From Occultella kanbiaonis (GTDB lineage: Bacteria > Actinomycetota > Actinomycetes > Actinomycetales > Beutenbergiaceae), in the NCBI RefSeq assembly GCF_009708215.1, contig NZ_CP046175.1, positions 372,001-436,000 of the forward strand: DNA of 64,000 nt, read 5' to 3'. The notes beneath the pieces are model-generated. The model made no database searches. It was given only the letters and a program-made list of their open reading frames with translations, and was not told where the DNA came from. Both the position numbers and the translations under genes were made by a program. Below are positions 51,297 to 59,361 of the stretch, piece after piece (the first letter of the stretch is position 1; every line of letters begins with the position of its first letter).

Positions 51297-52121
51297 CTAC
51301 GGCAGGGCGGGGAGAACGATCGGGACCCCGAGGTCCGGGTCGGGGACCACCCGAGCGCGGAGCCCGAAGACCTCCTCGATCATCGGTGCGGTGACGATCT
51401 GCTCGGGGGCGCCCTCGGCGACGATGTAGCCGTCGCGCATCGCGATGAGATGGTCGGCGTAGCGGATCGCGTGGTTGATGTCGTGCAGCACCGCGACCAC
51501 GGTCTGGCCGTCGTCGCGCAGCCCCGCGACCAGGTCGAGCACCTCGACCTGGTGGGCGATGTCGAGGAACGTGGTGGGCTCGTCGAGGAGTAGCAGCGGC
51601 GTCTGCTGGGCGAGCACGAGCGCGATCCACACGCGCTGGCGCTGCCCGCCGGAGAGGGCGTCGACCTCGCGGTCGCGCAGGTCCCCGACCCCGGTCGCGG
51701 CGAGCGCGGCGTTCACCGCGGCCTCGTCCTCGTGCGACCACCTCGAGATGAGGTTCTGGTGGGGCGACCTGCCGCGCGCGACCAGCTCCGCCACCGTGAT
51801 GCCGTCCGGGGCGAGCGGGCTCTGCGGGAGCAGCCCGAGCACACGCGCCACGTCCTTGCTGCGTTGCTGGTGGATGCTGTGGCCGTCGAGGACCACCTGG
51901 CCGGCCGACGGCGGAAGCAGCCGGGCGAGCGTCTTGAGCAGGGTGGACTTGCCGCACGCGTTCGGCCCGATGATCACCGTGAACGCGCCGTCGGGGATCT
52001 GCACGTCCAGCTCGTGCAGCACCTCGCGGTCGTCGTACCCGACGACCAGTCCGCGGCCCTGCAACCTGGCCCCCGCCGCCGCCGCATCCGAGATCGCCAC
52101 CGGCATCGGCTCGTGCGTCAT
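51297..52121 (-). CDS. Ferric-siderophore ABC transporter ATPase (FecE/FepC type)
   Basis: A 274-residue ATPase energising the iron-siderophore importer. Seen: Walker A GPNACGKST, Q-loop LLPQSPLAPDG, signature LSGGQRQRVWIALVLAQ, Walker B LLLLDEPTTFLD with catalytic Glu and H-loop VLHDINHAIRYAD, in the order of FepC/FecE proteins. ATG 52121 overlaps the upstream permease stop by ATGA and has GAGGGAG upstream; ATG 52145 is a poorer start. It closes the operon binding protein > siderophore-interacting protein > permease > permease > ATPase and ends against the terminator before the CHAT operon. Confidence 0.97.
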   Translation of the reverse strand: MTHEPMPVAISDAAAAGARLQGRGLVVGYDDREVLHELDVQIPDGAFTVIIGPNACGKSTLLKTLARLLPPSAGQVVLDGHSIHQQRSKDVARVLGLLPQSPLAPDGITVAELVARGRSPHQNLISRWSHEDEAAVNAALAATGVGDLRDREVDALSGGQRQRVWIALVLAQQTPLLLLDEPTTFLDIAHQVEVLDLVAGLRDDGQTVVAVLHDINHAIRYADHLIAMRDGYIVAEGAPEQIVTAPMIEEVFGLRARVVPDPDLGVPIVLPALP

Positions 52122-53131
52122 CGTGTCTCCCTCGCGAGCAACCACACCAGATAGAGCCCGCCGAGCGTCACGGTCACCGCGCCGACGGGCACCGGACGTC
52201 CGGGGATCGCGAACTGGGCCAGGACGTCGGCCGCACCGAGCAGCAGCGCACCCACCAGCGCCGACGTCAGCAGCGAGGACGTGCCCACCAGCCGCTTCGC
52301 GATCTGCGGCGCCGCGAGCGCCACGAAGCTGATCGGTCCGCTCAGTGCCGTCACCACCGCGATCAGGCCCACCGCGCAGACGATGAGCACGAGTTTGTCG
52401 AGCTCCACACGGTGGCCGAGCATCGCGGCGGTGTCGTCACCGAGCTCGAGCTGCTTGAGCCGGGAGCCGGTCAGCACCAACAGCCCCACGAAGAGCGCGA
52501 CGCCGATCAGCCCGGGCGTGGCCTGCGGCCACCGCACGCCGTTGAGCGAGCCCGCGCCCCACACCGCGGCCCGGAGCGCGATGTCGAGCGAGGCCTTGAC
52601 CGTGATCGCGCTGTTCACGCTCGTCAGCAGCGCCGACACGGCGATGCCCACGATGATCAGCCGGAACCCCTGCACGCCGCGGCGCCACGCGAGCAGGTAG
52701 ATCACGAGCGTGGTGGCGAGCCCGCCGACGAACGCACCCACCGCCGTCGTGGCATAACCGGTACCCCCGAGGAGGATGACGGCGAAGACGCCGGTGAGCG
52801 CCCCGGTGGAGAACCCGATGATGTCCGGGCTGCCGAGCGGGTTCCGGGTGAGCGACTGGAACACCGCGCCGCTGAGCGCGAGGGCTGCACCGAATGCCAG
52901 CGCGAGCACGGCACGCGGGGCGCGCCAGGTCAGCACCACGGTGGCGGCCTGTTCGGGCCCGCCGCCGAGGAGGACCTGGACCAGCTCCCCGACGGGCACC
53001 ACATAGCTGCCGAGCGACACCGCGACACCGGTGACCACCAGGCACGCGAGCAGCAGGATGCCGCAGACCACGAGCACCCGGGTCCGGACCAGCACGGACG
53101 CCGGGCCAAGGCGCAGGGCGAGGTCGGTCAC
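52118..53131 (-). CDS. Ferric-siderophore ABC permease (FecCD family), second
   Basis: A 337-residue permease with nine to ten membrane helices. Seen: WRAPRAVLALAFGAALALSG, VFQSLTRNPLGSPDIIGFST (family signature region), IVGIAVSALLTSVNSAITVK, and LDKLVLIVCAVGLIAVVTAL then SGPISFVALAAPQIAKRLVG for coupling to the ATPase. GTG 53131 overlaps the previous permease stop by GTGA. It should pair with the permease at 53128-54156 to form the heterodimeric channel, as in FepD/FepG. Confidence 0.96.
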   Translation of the reverse strand: MTDLALRLGPASVLVRTRVLVVCGILLLACLVVTGVAVSLGSYVVPVGELVQVLLGGGPEQAATVVLTWRAPRAVLALAFGAALALSGAVFQSLTRNPLGSPDIIGFSTGALTGVFAVILLGGTGYATTAVGAFVGGLATTLVIYLLAWRRGVQGFRLIIVGIAVSALLTSVNSAITVKASLDIALRAAVWGAGSLNGVRWPQATPGLIGVALFVGLLVLTGSRLKQLELGDDTAAMLGHRVELDKLVLIVCAVGLIAVVTALSGPISFVALAAPQIAKRLVGTSSLLTSALVGALLLGAADVLAQFAIPGRPVPVGAVTVTLGGLYLVWLLARETR

Positions 53132-54156
53132 AGCCCGCTCGCCCCCCGCCGTCGGACCAGCAGGACGAGCACCGGAGCGCCGATGAAGGCCGTCACCACG
53201 CCGACCTGCAGCTCGGTGGGCCACAGCACCACGCGGCCGATCACATCGGCGGTGAGCAGCAGCACCGCACCCACCAACATCGAGCCGGGGATCACCCAGC
53301 GCTGGTCCGGCCCGGTGATCCACCGCACGATGTGCGGCACCATCAGGCCGACGAAGCCGATCGGGCCGGCCGCGGCCGTGGCCGCGCCGCACAGCAGCGT
53401 GATCGCGACGACGCACGCCACCTGCAGCGCCGCCACCGGCACCCCTAGGGAGCGCGCCATGTCGTCGCCGAGCGCCATCGTGTTGAGCGGGCCGGCACAC
53501 AGCATGGCCAGCACCAGCCCCGCCACGATGAACCAGACGACGGCGCCCACGGTCTCCGGCGGCCGGTCGGTGATGCTGCCGGCGCCCCAGAACCGCATCC
53601 GGTCGTAGATGGTCGGGTTGAGCAGCGCCAGCGTCTGCGACATCCCGCCGAGCACCGCCGCGAGCGCGACGCCGACGAGGATGAACCGCACCGGGCTGGC
53701 GCCGGCGGTGCCACGGGTGGAGAGCAGGTACACGAGCACGGTCGCGAGCACCGCGCCGAGGAACGAGTACGGCAGGAACTGCTGCACGCGGCTGAGGCCG
53801 AGGATCGCGACGGCGAGCACCACCGCGAACCCGGCGCCGGCGTTGACCCCGAGGATGCCCGGGTCGGCGAGCGGGTTGCGGGTCAGCGCCTGGATGAGCG
53901 CGCCCGCGACGGCGAACGCGGCACCGCACAGCACCCCGAGCAGCGCGCGCGGCACCCGGAGCGTCCACACGATGTCGGCGCGGTCGGAGGGGTGCAGCAA
54001 CTGGTGCACGCTCTCGGCCACCGAGATCATGCCCGAACCCACCAGCATGCTCACCGCGAGCATGACCGCCAGGGCGAGGACCGCGAGCAGCAGCAACCAC
54101 CGGCGGCCTCGTGCACGGGAGGCGGTCGTGACCCGGGTGGTGCTGGCGGTGCTCAC
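53128..54156 (-). CDS. Ferric-siderophore ABC permease (FecCD family), first
   Basis: A 342-residue permease. Seen: LRVPRALLGVLCGAAFAVAG, ALIQALTRNPLADPGILGVN, the family signature, FILVGVALAAVLGGMSQTLA, and AAAGPIGFVGLMVPHIVRWI near the end. The first ~18 residues are a basic cytoplasmic tail. GTG 54156 overlaps the SIP-fusion stop. Together with the second permease it forms the transmembrane pore through which the siderophore passes. Iron control is expected through the IdeR-type box at the operon head. Confidence 0.96.
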   Translation of the reverse strand: MSTASTTRVTTASRARGRRWLLLLAVLALAVMLAVSMLVGSGMISVAESVHQLLHPSDRADIVWTLRVPRALLGVLCGAAFAVAGALIQALTRNPLADPGILGVNAGAGFAVVLAVAILGLSRVQQFLPYSFLGAVLATVLVYLLSTRGTAGASPVRFILVGVALAAVLGGMSQTLALLNPTIYDRMRFWGAGSITDRPPETVGAVVWFIVAGLVLAMLCAGPLNTMALGDDMARSLGVPVAALQVACVVAITLLCGAATAAAGPIGFVGLMVPHIVRWITGPDQRWVIPGSMLVGAVLLLTADVIGRVVLWPTELQVGVVTAFIGAPVLVLLVRRRGASGL

Positions 54157-55889
54157 CGGCGGCGCAGGGTGAACGCCACGAAGTCCCAGCCGAGCGCCGT
54201 CGTCGAGGTCACCTGCCAGCCCGCGGTGGCGGCGAGCCGGGCGATCTCGGGCTCGGTGCGTCGCCCGGCCCCGGTGAGCGCGAGGTGGGTCAGGTCGCGC
54301 GCGGCGCCACGGCTCCCGCCCGGACCGGTCGCGGTGAAGGCGTCGACGACGACGGCGGAGCTCGCCTGCTCGGCGAGCTCGCCCAGCAGGATGGTCACCT
54401 CGTCATCCGTGCGGGTCTCGATCTCGAGGGCGCTGAGCACGAGGTCGGGCGCCCCCTGCGCGTCCGACTCGGGTGCGGCAGCGCGGGCTGGGAGCTGCTC
54501 GGCCAGGATCGCGCGTTCGCTCGCGGTGCCGCCGAGCCGGACGGCCGGGCCGGGCAGCCCCGCGACGATCGCTGCGCCCGGACCCTGAGCGGTCACCGTG
54601 CGCGCCTCCTGCCAGGCCGGCAGCTGCCCGAGGGACTCGGCCACGAAGGCGAAGGTGGCGGACTCGGCGACGAGCTCGGCGAACCAGGCGTCGTCCTGCC
54701 CGGCCGCGCTCGCGAGGGTGCGGCCCTGCCGGAGCGCCCAGGCCGGCCGACCTGCCTGCATCGCGGGCGCGAGATCGAGCAGCGCGTCGATCACGCTGCC
54801 CTCGACCGAGTCGGACTCGAGCTCCTCGAGGATGTGCTCGTCGTCGAGGAGACGCTCTCCCAACGCGCCGAGAGCTACGCGAGCCGGCGCACCGCCGTCG
54901 AGCACCACCACGTCGATCGTGGCGAGGTACCCGACCAGCGCGACCAGTGCGGGCTCGGCGACGCCGAGGCTGCGCGCGAGGTCGGTGCACCCGCGCGCCC
55001 GCGCGGCCAACGCCTCGAGGAGCCCGAGGCGCACGGCGGCGCGGACGCTCAGCCACGGCAGCGGGTCGAGCAGCGCGAGCGCCTTGCGCGCCGCGGTGTC
55101 CTCGGCGGCCCAGTAGCCGGTGACGTTCTGGTGCGAGGTCGGGACCTTCTTGACGTGACGGAGCCAGCGGCGCAGCTCGATGAGCGAGCGGCTCTCGCCG
55201 GCGGCCCACACGAAGCCGGTGCCCGCGGGCAGGTCGGCATCGATGACCGACTGGGGCAGACGCGACGGCGCCCGCTCGGGGGTGGTCACCCAGGTGAGCG
55301 TGTCCGCGTCGCGGACCGGGACCGGAAGCCGGGCGCTCGGGTGACGGATCTCGAGGTGGACGTGCACCGGCGCGTCGGTCGGACGGTCGTTGAGGAAGCG
55401 CAGGATCGCGGGGATCGCGGTCTCGTCCCCGGCGAGGATGACCCAGTCCAGCTGCTCGGGCAGCACGAGCGAGCTCTTCGGGCCCACGAAGTGCAACCGG
55501 TCACCCGGGCTGGCCGCCGCCGCCCACGAGGCCGCAGGCCCCTCGCCGTGCATGACGAAGTCGAGATCGAGCTCGAGGGCGGCGGCGTCCCACCGGGACG
55601 GCGTGTAGTCGCGCCCCTGCCGGTGGGGTGCCGGGGGCCAGTCGATGCTCCGGGCTCGCTGTACCGGCAGGGCCGCCCGGAGATCGCCGTCGGAGGCGAA
55701 GACGAGCTTGACGTGGTCGTCGAAGGCCTCGTTGATGAAGGCGGGCATCCGGTCCTCGCCGACCGTGAACTCCCCCAGCTGGTCACCGGTCACGGTGACG
55801 CGACGCAGGCGCGGGGTCACATCGGTGACGGCGCTCACCGTCACCTCGCGCAGCACCAGCGGGTGGGTGAGCAGTGTGGTGTGGGCCAT
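54153..55889 (-). CDS. Siderophore-interacting protein fused to a methyltransferase-like domain
   Basis: A 578-residue cytoplasmic protein. The first ~275 residues are a flavin-dependent siderophore reductase (SIP): LRRVTVTGDQLGEFTVGEDR, HVKLVFASDG, RDYTPSRWD (FAD contacts), VMHGEGPAASWAAAASPGDR, DWVILAGDETAIPAILRFLN and FVWAAGESRSLIELRRWLRH, which releases iron from imported siderophore. After that comes an unusual second half, about 285-578: LSVRAAVRLGLLEALAARAR and GCTDLARSLGVAEPALVALV look like the winged-helix dimerisation domain of O-methyltransferases, and the end GWQVTSTTALGWDFVAFTLR like their last strands, but the GxGxG SAM motif is absent. Role of the second half unknown. It lies between the lipoprotein (1-bp spacing) and permease genes (4-bp overlap). 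Confidence 0.85.
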   Translation of the reverse strand: MAHTTLLTHPLVLREVTVSAVTDVTPRLRRVTVTGDQLGEFTVGEDRMPAFINEAFDDHVKLVFASDGDLRAALPVQRARSIDWPPAPHRQGRDYTPSRWDAAALELDLDFVMHGEGPAASWAAAASPGDRLHFVGPKSSLVLPEQLDWVILAGDETAIPAILRFLNDRPTDAPVHVHLEIRHPSARLPVPVRDADTLTWVTTPERAPSRLPQSVIDADLPAGTGFVWAAGESRSLIELRRWLRHVKKVPTSHQNVTGYWAAEDTAARKALALLDPLPWLSVRAAVRLGLLEALAARARGCTDLARSLGVAEPALVALVGYLATIDVVVLDGGAPARVALGALGERLLDDEHILEELESDSVEGSVIDALLDLAPAMQAGRPAWALRQGRTLASAAGQDDAWFAELVAESATFAFVAESLGQLPAWQEARTVTAQGPGAAIVAGLPGPAVRLGGTASERAILAEQLPARAAAPESDAQGAPDLVLSALEIETRTDDEVTILLGELAEQASSAVVVDAFTATGPGGSRGAARDLTHLALTGAGRRTEPEIARLAATAGWQVTSTTALGWDFVAFTLRRR

Positions 55890-55890
55890 G

Positions 55891-56892
55891 TCAGCCGAAC
55901 TCCGCCTCGATGTGGTCGAGCAGCTCGAGCGCGGTCTGGTAGTCGGCTCGGTGCGCCCAGTAGGGCAGGTCGTAGGCGCGGCCGGCCTGGAAGGCGGGCA
56001 GGTCGCCGTACGTCGGGTCCTCGCCGAGCTCGGCGGCGCTGATGACCTCCGACTGGAAGCCGAGCACGAACACGGTGGGGGCGGTGACCGCCTGGGCGAC
56101 CTGCTCGGTGGACATCTCGAAGCTGTCGCCGCTGCCGAGCGGCTCGAAGTGCGGGTTCTCGGCCAGGAGTGGCTGCGGCTCGAAGCCGAGCTCGGCCATC
56201 GCCTGCGGGAGCGCGGACTCCTCCGGGATCGAGAACGGGCGCAGGTCCGGGAGCATCAGCAGGTAGGCCACCGGAGTCGGCGGCACCGTGATCGCGTCGC
56301 GCACCTGCGCCGCGCGGGCGGCGTAGGTGTCCTCGAGCGCCTGGGCATCCTCGGGCCGGTCGAGCACGTCCCCGGCGATGTAGGCGAGCTGGGTGTGCCA
56401 GTCGGGCAGTGCCTGGTCCACGATCACGGTGGGGGCGATCTCGGTGAGCTGCTCATACGCCTCGATCGCCTGCATCCCCGGGAACCCCTGGCCACCGGCG
56501 ACGATGAGGTCGGGAGCCATCAGGAGGATCGCCTCGAGGTCGAAGCCGTCGTTGCTCCAGGGCACGATCTCGGTGCCGTCGGCGGCGGCCTCGTCGGCCC
56601 AGAACGGCGGGAACTCGGTCGACTCGGTGTTCAGCGGCACCGACCCGACGACCGGCACCTCGAGGGCGTAGAAGAAGCCGGTGAGCGCGGAGTTGAGGAC
56701 CACGATGCGCTCCGGGTCCCCCGGGACCGTCACCTCACCCTGGATGGTCTCGACCACTCGGTCGGCGGCTGCCTCGTCACCGCCCGTCGGGGTGGTGTCG
56801 GCATCGCCGTCGGCGGTTCCGCCACAGCCGGCGAGCAGGGCGACGGCCAGGGCAGCGGCGGGCAGGGCGAGAAGGGGGCGGCGCACGCGCAC
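55891..56892 (-). CDS. Iron-siderophore-binding lipoprotein (FecB/FepB type)
   Basis: A 333-residue lipoprotein that captures ferric siderophore. Seen: signal peptide (LLALPAAALAVALLAGC) with lipobox LLAGC, acidic linker, then TVPGDPERIVVLNSALTGFF (typical start of cluster 8 binding proteins), MAPDLIVAGGQGFPGMQAIE, VIVDQALPDWHTQLAYIAGD and the closing AHRADYQTALELLDHIE helix. It is the first gene of the siderophore import operon and its promoter region carries an IdeR/DtxR-like box 41 bp upstream of the ATG. No siderophore synthesis genes are present, so xenosiderophores may be the substrate (inference). Confidence 0.95.
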   Translation of the reverse strand: MRVRRPLLALPAAALAVALLAGCGGTADGDADTTPTGGDEAAADRVVETIQGEVTVPGDPERIVVLNSALTGFFYALEVPVVGSVPLNTESTEFPPFWADEAAADGTEIVPWSNDGFDLEAILLMAPDLIVAGGQGFPGMQAIEAYEQLTEIAPTVIVDQALPDWHTQLAYIAGDVLDRPEDAQALEDTYAARAAQVRDAITVPPTPVAYLLMLPDLRPFSIPEESALPQAMAELGFEPQPLLAENPHFEPLGSGDSFEMSTEQVAQAVTAPTVFVLGFQSEVISAAELGEDPTYGDLPAFQAGRAYDLPYWAHRADYQTALELLDHIEAEFG

Positions 56893-56932
56893 GGGCGGTC
56901 CTCGGGGTGGGAATGCGGGTGGATGACATCGG

Positions 56933-56951
56933 TTACGTTAGCCTTGCCTAA
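56933..56951. promoter_or_regulatory. IdeR/DtxR-like iron box shared by siderophore operon and AraC gene
   Basis: Read on the minus strand, 56951-56933 is TTAGGCAAGGCTAACGTAA, matching 16 of 19 positions of the IdeR consensus as I recall it (TTAGGTTAGGCTAACCTAA). It lies between the divergent starts at 56892 and 56983, so iron-bound IdeR could repress both directions. The -10 elements presumably overlap it. Confidence 0.8.
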
Positions 56952-56982
56952 ATGCCAGGAAGCGACATTGTGAGGCCCTGAG

Positions 56983-57759
56983 ATGACGCTTGCGGATCCG
57001 AGGCTGCTTCCCGCCGAGGACGAGCACGACACCGTGGTCCAGTTCCGTTCCCACCCGCCCCACCAGCATCAGGAACCGCACCTGATCTACCTGATCTCGG
57101 GCGCGGGATCGGTGCGGCTCGCGGACCGTGAGCACGCGCTGGTGCCCGGCACGGGTCTGTGGCTCGCAGCGGACGTGGAGCATGAGCTCCGGCTCGACGG
57201 GCCCGGGGTGGTGCTGGGGCCGTTGCTCTCGCCCGCGGTCGGTCCGCCGGCGGGCAGGGAACGGCGGGTGCAGTCACCGGAGCTGCACGAGCTGATGACG
57301 ATCCTGCTGGCCCGATGGGCCACGCCGGGCTTCGACCGGCCGTTGTTCCGTGAGGTGATGGAACGGGTGCTGACGGAGATCGGCACCGATCGGTTCGACC
57401 TCGCGCTGCCACGGCACGCGGCCGCGCGGGCGATCGCGCTCACTGCGGCGCGGAGCGATTCCACACTCGCCGAGCTCGCAGCGGAGCAGTTCCTCAGCAC
57501 GCGGCAGGTGCAGCGGATCTTCCTGGATCAGACCGGGCTCCCGTTCGCCACGTGGCGCACCCGGGCGCGACTCAACCTCGCCGTCTCGGCGCTGCGGCGG
57601 GGTGAGGGGATGCGGGGCGCCGTGCCGGAGTCAGGCTTCGGGTCGCGGCGCACGCTGCGCCGGGCGCTGGCGCGCGAAGGTGTGGCACTCGAGTCGCTGG
57701 TGCCGCCGCGGCCCGGGCGCTCGAACGCGGCGAGGCGACTGGTCCGGGCCGGAGCCTGA
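56983..57759 (+). CDS. AraC-family transcriptional regulator, probable siderophore sensor
   Basis: A 258-residue regulator. Seen: an N-terminal cupin about 15-85 (PPHQHQEPHLIYLISGAGSV, VPGTGLWLAADVEHELRLDG) and a C-terminal AraC DNA-binding domain about 150-245: first helix-turn-helix DSTLAELAAEQFLSTRQVQR with IFLDQTGLPFATWRTRAR, and a second less regular copy at RGAVPESGFGSRRTLRRAL. Such regulators with cupin domains often respond to the siderophore whose import genes they sit beside. It shares the iron box with the divergent operon, so it is likely made under iron limitation and activates the importer when substrate is present (inference). RBS GAGG-like. 39 bp precede it after the box centre. 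Confidence 0.9.
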   Translation: MTLADPRLLPAEDEHDTVVQFRSHPPHQHQEPHLIYLISGAGSVRLADREHALVPGTGLWLAADVEHELRLDGPGVVLGPLLSPAVGPPAGRERRVQSPELHELMTILLARWATPGFDRPLFREVMERVLTEIGTDRFDLALPRHAAARAIALTAARSDSTLAELAAEQFLSTRQVQRIFLDQTGLPFATWRTRARLNLAVSALRRGEGMRGAVPESGFGSRRTLRRALAREGVALESLVPPRPGRSNAARRLVRAGA

Positions 57760-57882
57760 TCGGACACCCGCCGCCAGCAACCGGGCGTTCGACCGGGACA
57801 CCGGGGTCCTGGGCGGGGCCCGACCCCAGGTCATCCGGCTTGCGGGCACAGGGCAGAGCCGGGAGTCGTGCGTGGAAACGGG

Positions 57883-57932
57883 TTGAACAAGGTCGTCGTG
57901 TTCTCATAGGTGTGGAGCCCACCACGGGCTCC
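57883..57932 (+). promoter_or_regulatory. Promoter and hairpin ahead of the alarmone synthetase gene
   Basis: TTGAAC (57883-57888) and ATAGGT (57906-57911) have exact 17-bp spacing, a credible -35/-10 pair. Immediately downstream, GGAGCCC (57914-57920) and GGGCTCC (57926-57932) pair perfectly over ACCAC; the initiation site would fall at or within this element, so it could be an operator or a 5' end hairpin. The GTG start lies at 57961. Confidence 0.5.
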
Positions 57933-57960
57933 TCGCCTCGTCGACACCCAGGGAGCCCCC

Positions 57961-58815
57961 GTGCCCGACCCGAACCCGTCGTCGTTCGGCGCCGGTCCTC
58001 CGGATGCGGCCATGATCGCCTTCGCGAGGGGGATGCGCGAGCAGTTCACCCGGATGCAGATGGAGCACCAGTTCGCGGTGGACGAGGTGCTCACGAAGGT
58101 CTCGATCCTGCGCCGCGAGTTCATCCAGCTGCACCAGTACAACCCCATCGAACACGTCAGCTCGCGGCTGAAGTCGCCCGCGAGCATCCTGGACAAGGCG
58201 CTGCGCCGCGATCTCGAGTTGACCCCGCAGGCCATCCGGGCCGGTATCACCGACATCGCCGGGGTTCGGGTCACCTGCTCCTTCATCCCGGACACGTACC
58301 GGATCCTCGACACCCTGACCTCGCAGGCCGACGTCCGGGTCCTCACCATCAAGGACTACATCGCCAACCCCAAGCCCAACGGATACAAGAGCCTGCACGC
58401 GATCGTCGAGATCCCGGTGTTCCTGTCCACCGGTCCGGTGCCGATCACCGTCGAGGTGCAGGTCCGCACGATCGCGATGGATTTCTGGGCGAGCCTGGAG
58501 CACAAGATCTACTACAAGTACGAGGGTGAGGTCCCCGAGCATCTGGCGGCGAGCCTCTCCGACGCGGCGGGCGTCGCGGCCCAGCTGGACCTCCGGATGG
58601 AACAGCTGCATGAGGAGGTCCGTGGCGGGCGGGCCGCCCGGGACGACTCCTCGACGACTTTCGACGGCGTGGACGAGCAACTCCTGGTCCGGCTCTGGGA
58701 GCGCTCGCGTGCCCGGCTCGCGGACGCCGGTGCCGAACCCGCCGGTGCCGATGCGGCCGGTGCCGAACCCGCCGGTGCCGATGCGGCCGGCGCCGACGGC
58801 GTGATCGGTCGGTAG
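57961..58815 (+). CDS. Small alarmone synthetase ((p)ppGpp synthetase, RelA/SpoT domain only)
   Basis: A 284-residue protein that transfers pyrophosphate from ATP to GDP or GTP, making (p)ppGpp. Seen: SSRLKSPASILDKALRRDLE (ATP-side basic region), ITDIAGVRVTCSFIPDTYRI with the conserved Asp, TIKDYIANPKPNGYKSLHAI, and EVQVRTIAMDFWASLEHKIY with the catalytic Glu; no HD hydrolase, TGS or ACT domain, so it is the monofunctional SAS type. The C-terminal ~30 residues are an Ala/Asp/Gly/Glu/Pro repeat encoded by two identical 30-bp units (58729-58758, 58759-58788). GTG 57961 follows GGGAG. Actinobacterial members of this family (GTP pyrophosphokinase family) are common; activity is not always shown. 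Confidence 0.93.
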   Translation: MPDPNPSSFGAGPPDAAMIAFARGMREQFTRMQMEHQFAVDEVLTKVSILRREFIQLHQYNPIEHVSSRLKSPASILDKALRRDLELTPQAIRAGITDIAGVRVTCSFIPDTYRILDTLTSQADVRVLTIKDYIANPKPNGYKSLHAIVEIPVFLSTGPVPITVEVQVRTIAMDFWASLEHKIYYKYEGEVPEHLAASLSDAAGVAAQLDLRMEQLHEEVRGGRAARDDSSTTFDGVDEQLLVRLWERSRARLADAGAEPAGADAAGAEPAGADAAGADGVIGR

Positions 58816-58850
58816 CTCCCCAGCCACCGGCGCCCCGCGTTCCGCGTGCC

Positions 58851-59321
58851 TCACCCCGCGGCGGCGACCACCACCGGGTCGGCGCAGCCGGCCGCGAAAC
58901 CGGCGATCCGCTTGTCGATGTCGCGCTGCAGCACCCAGGCTCCGACCCGCTCCGCGAGCGGAGCGAGCCAGGCCGGCCGGCACGCGAAGTTGTACCGCCA
59001 GATCGCCCGGGTACCCCCGCCGTCGGCCGTTTCGAACCGCCACCCACCGCCGAGGCGAGCGAAGAACCACGGTCCGGTGACCATCTTCATCCCGACGTTG
59101 CGCGGCGGGTTGTAGGAGACGTACTCGCTGACCATGCGCAGCCCGCTACGGTGCCGCGTCATCGTGCGTACCCCCTTCGCGGGCACCGTGGCGCCGTCGA
59201 GGAAGTGCTGCCTGCGGATGAACGGGTCCCAGCGCAGCCGCACCTGCCCGGTGGTCTGGGAGACCGCGAACGCCGTCGCGGGATCGAGGTCCACCACGAC
59301 GCTTGACTCGACGACCGGCAT
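58851..59321 (-). CDS. SRPBCC-fold protein (polyketide-cyclase/dehydrase-like)
   Basis: A 156-residue START/Bet v 1-like helix-grip fold. Seen: SSVVVDLDPATAFAVSQTTG with the family start, RLRWDPFIRRQHFLD, MVSEYVSYNPPRNVGMKMVT, and a final helix (PLAERVGAWVLQRDIDKRI). The cavity fold binds hydrophobic ligands; no function can be assigned. ATG 59321 is chosen by fold start; the long upstream frame is the antisense of the amidohydrolase gene. Divergent from that amidohydrolase by 40 bp, and convergent with the alarmone synthetase. Confidence 0.85.
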   Translation of the reverse strand: MPVVESSVVVDLDPATAFAVSQTTGQVRLRWDPFIRRQHFLDGATVPAKGVRTMTRHRSGLRMVSEYVSYNPPRNVGMKMVTGPWFFARLGGGWRFETADGGGTRAIWRYNFACRPAWLAPLAERVGAWVLQRDIDKRIAGFAAGCADPVVVAAAG

Positions 59322-59361
59322 GGCAGCGATGATCCCACGCCCAGCCGGATACGCTGCCGCA

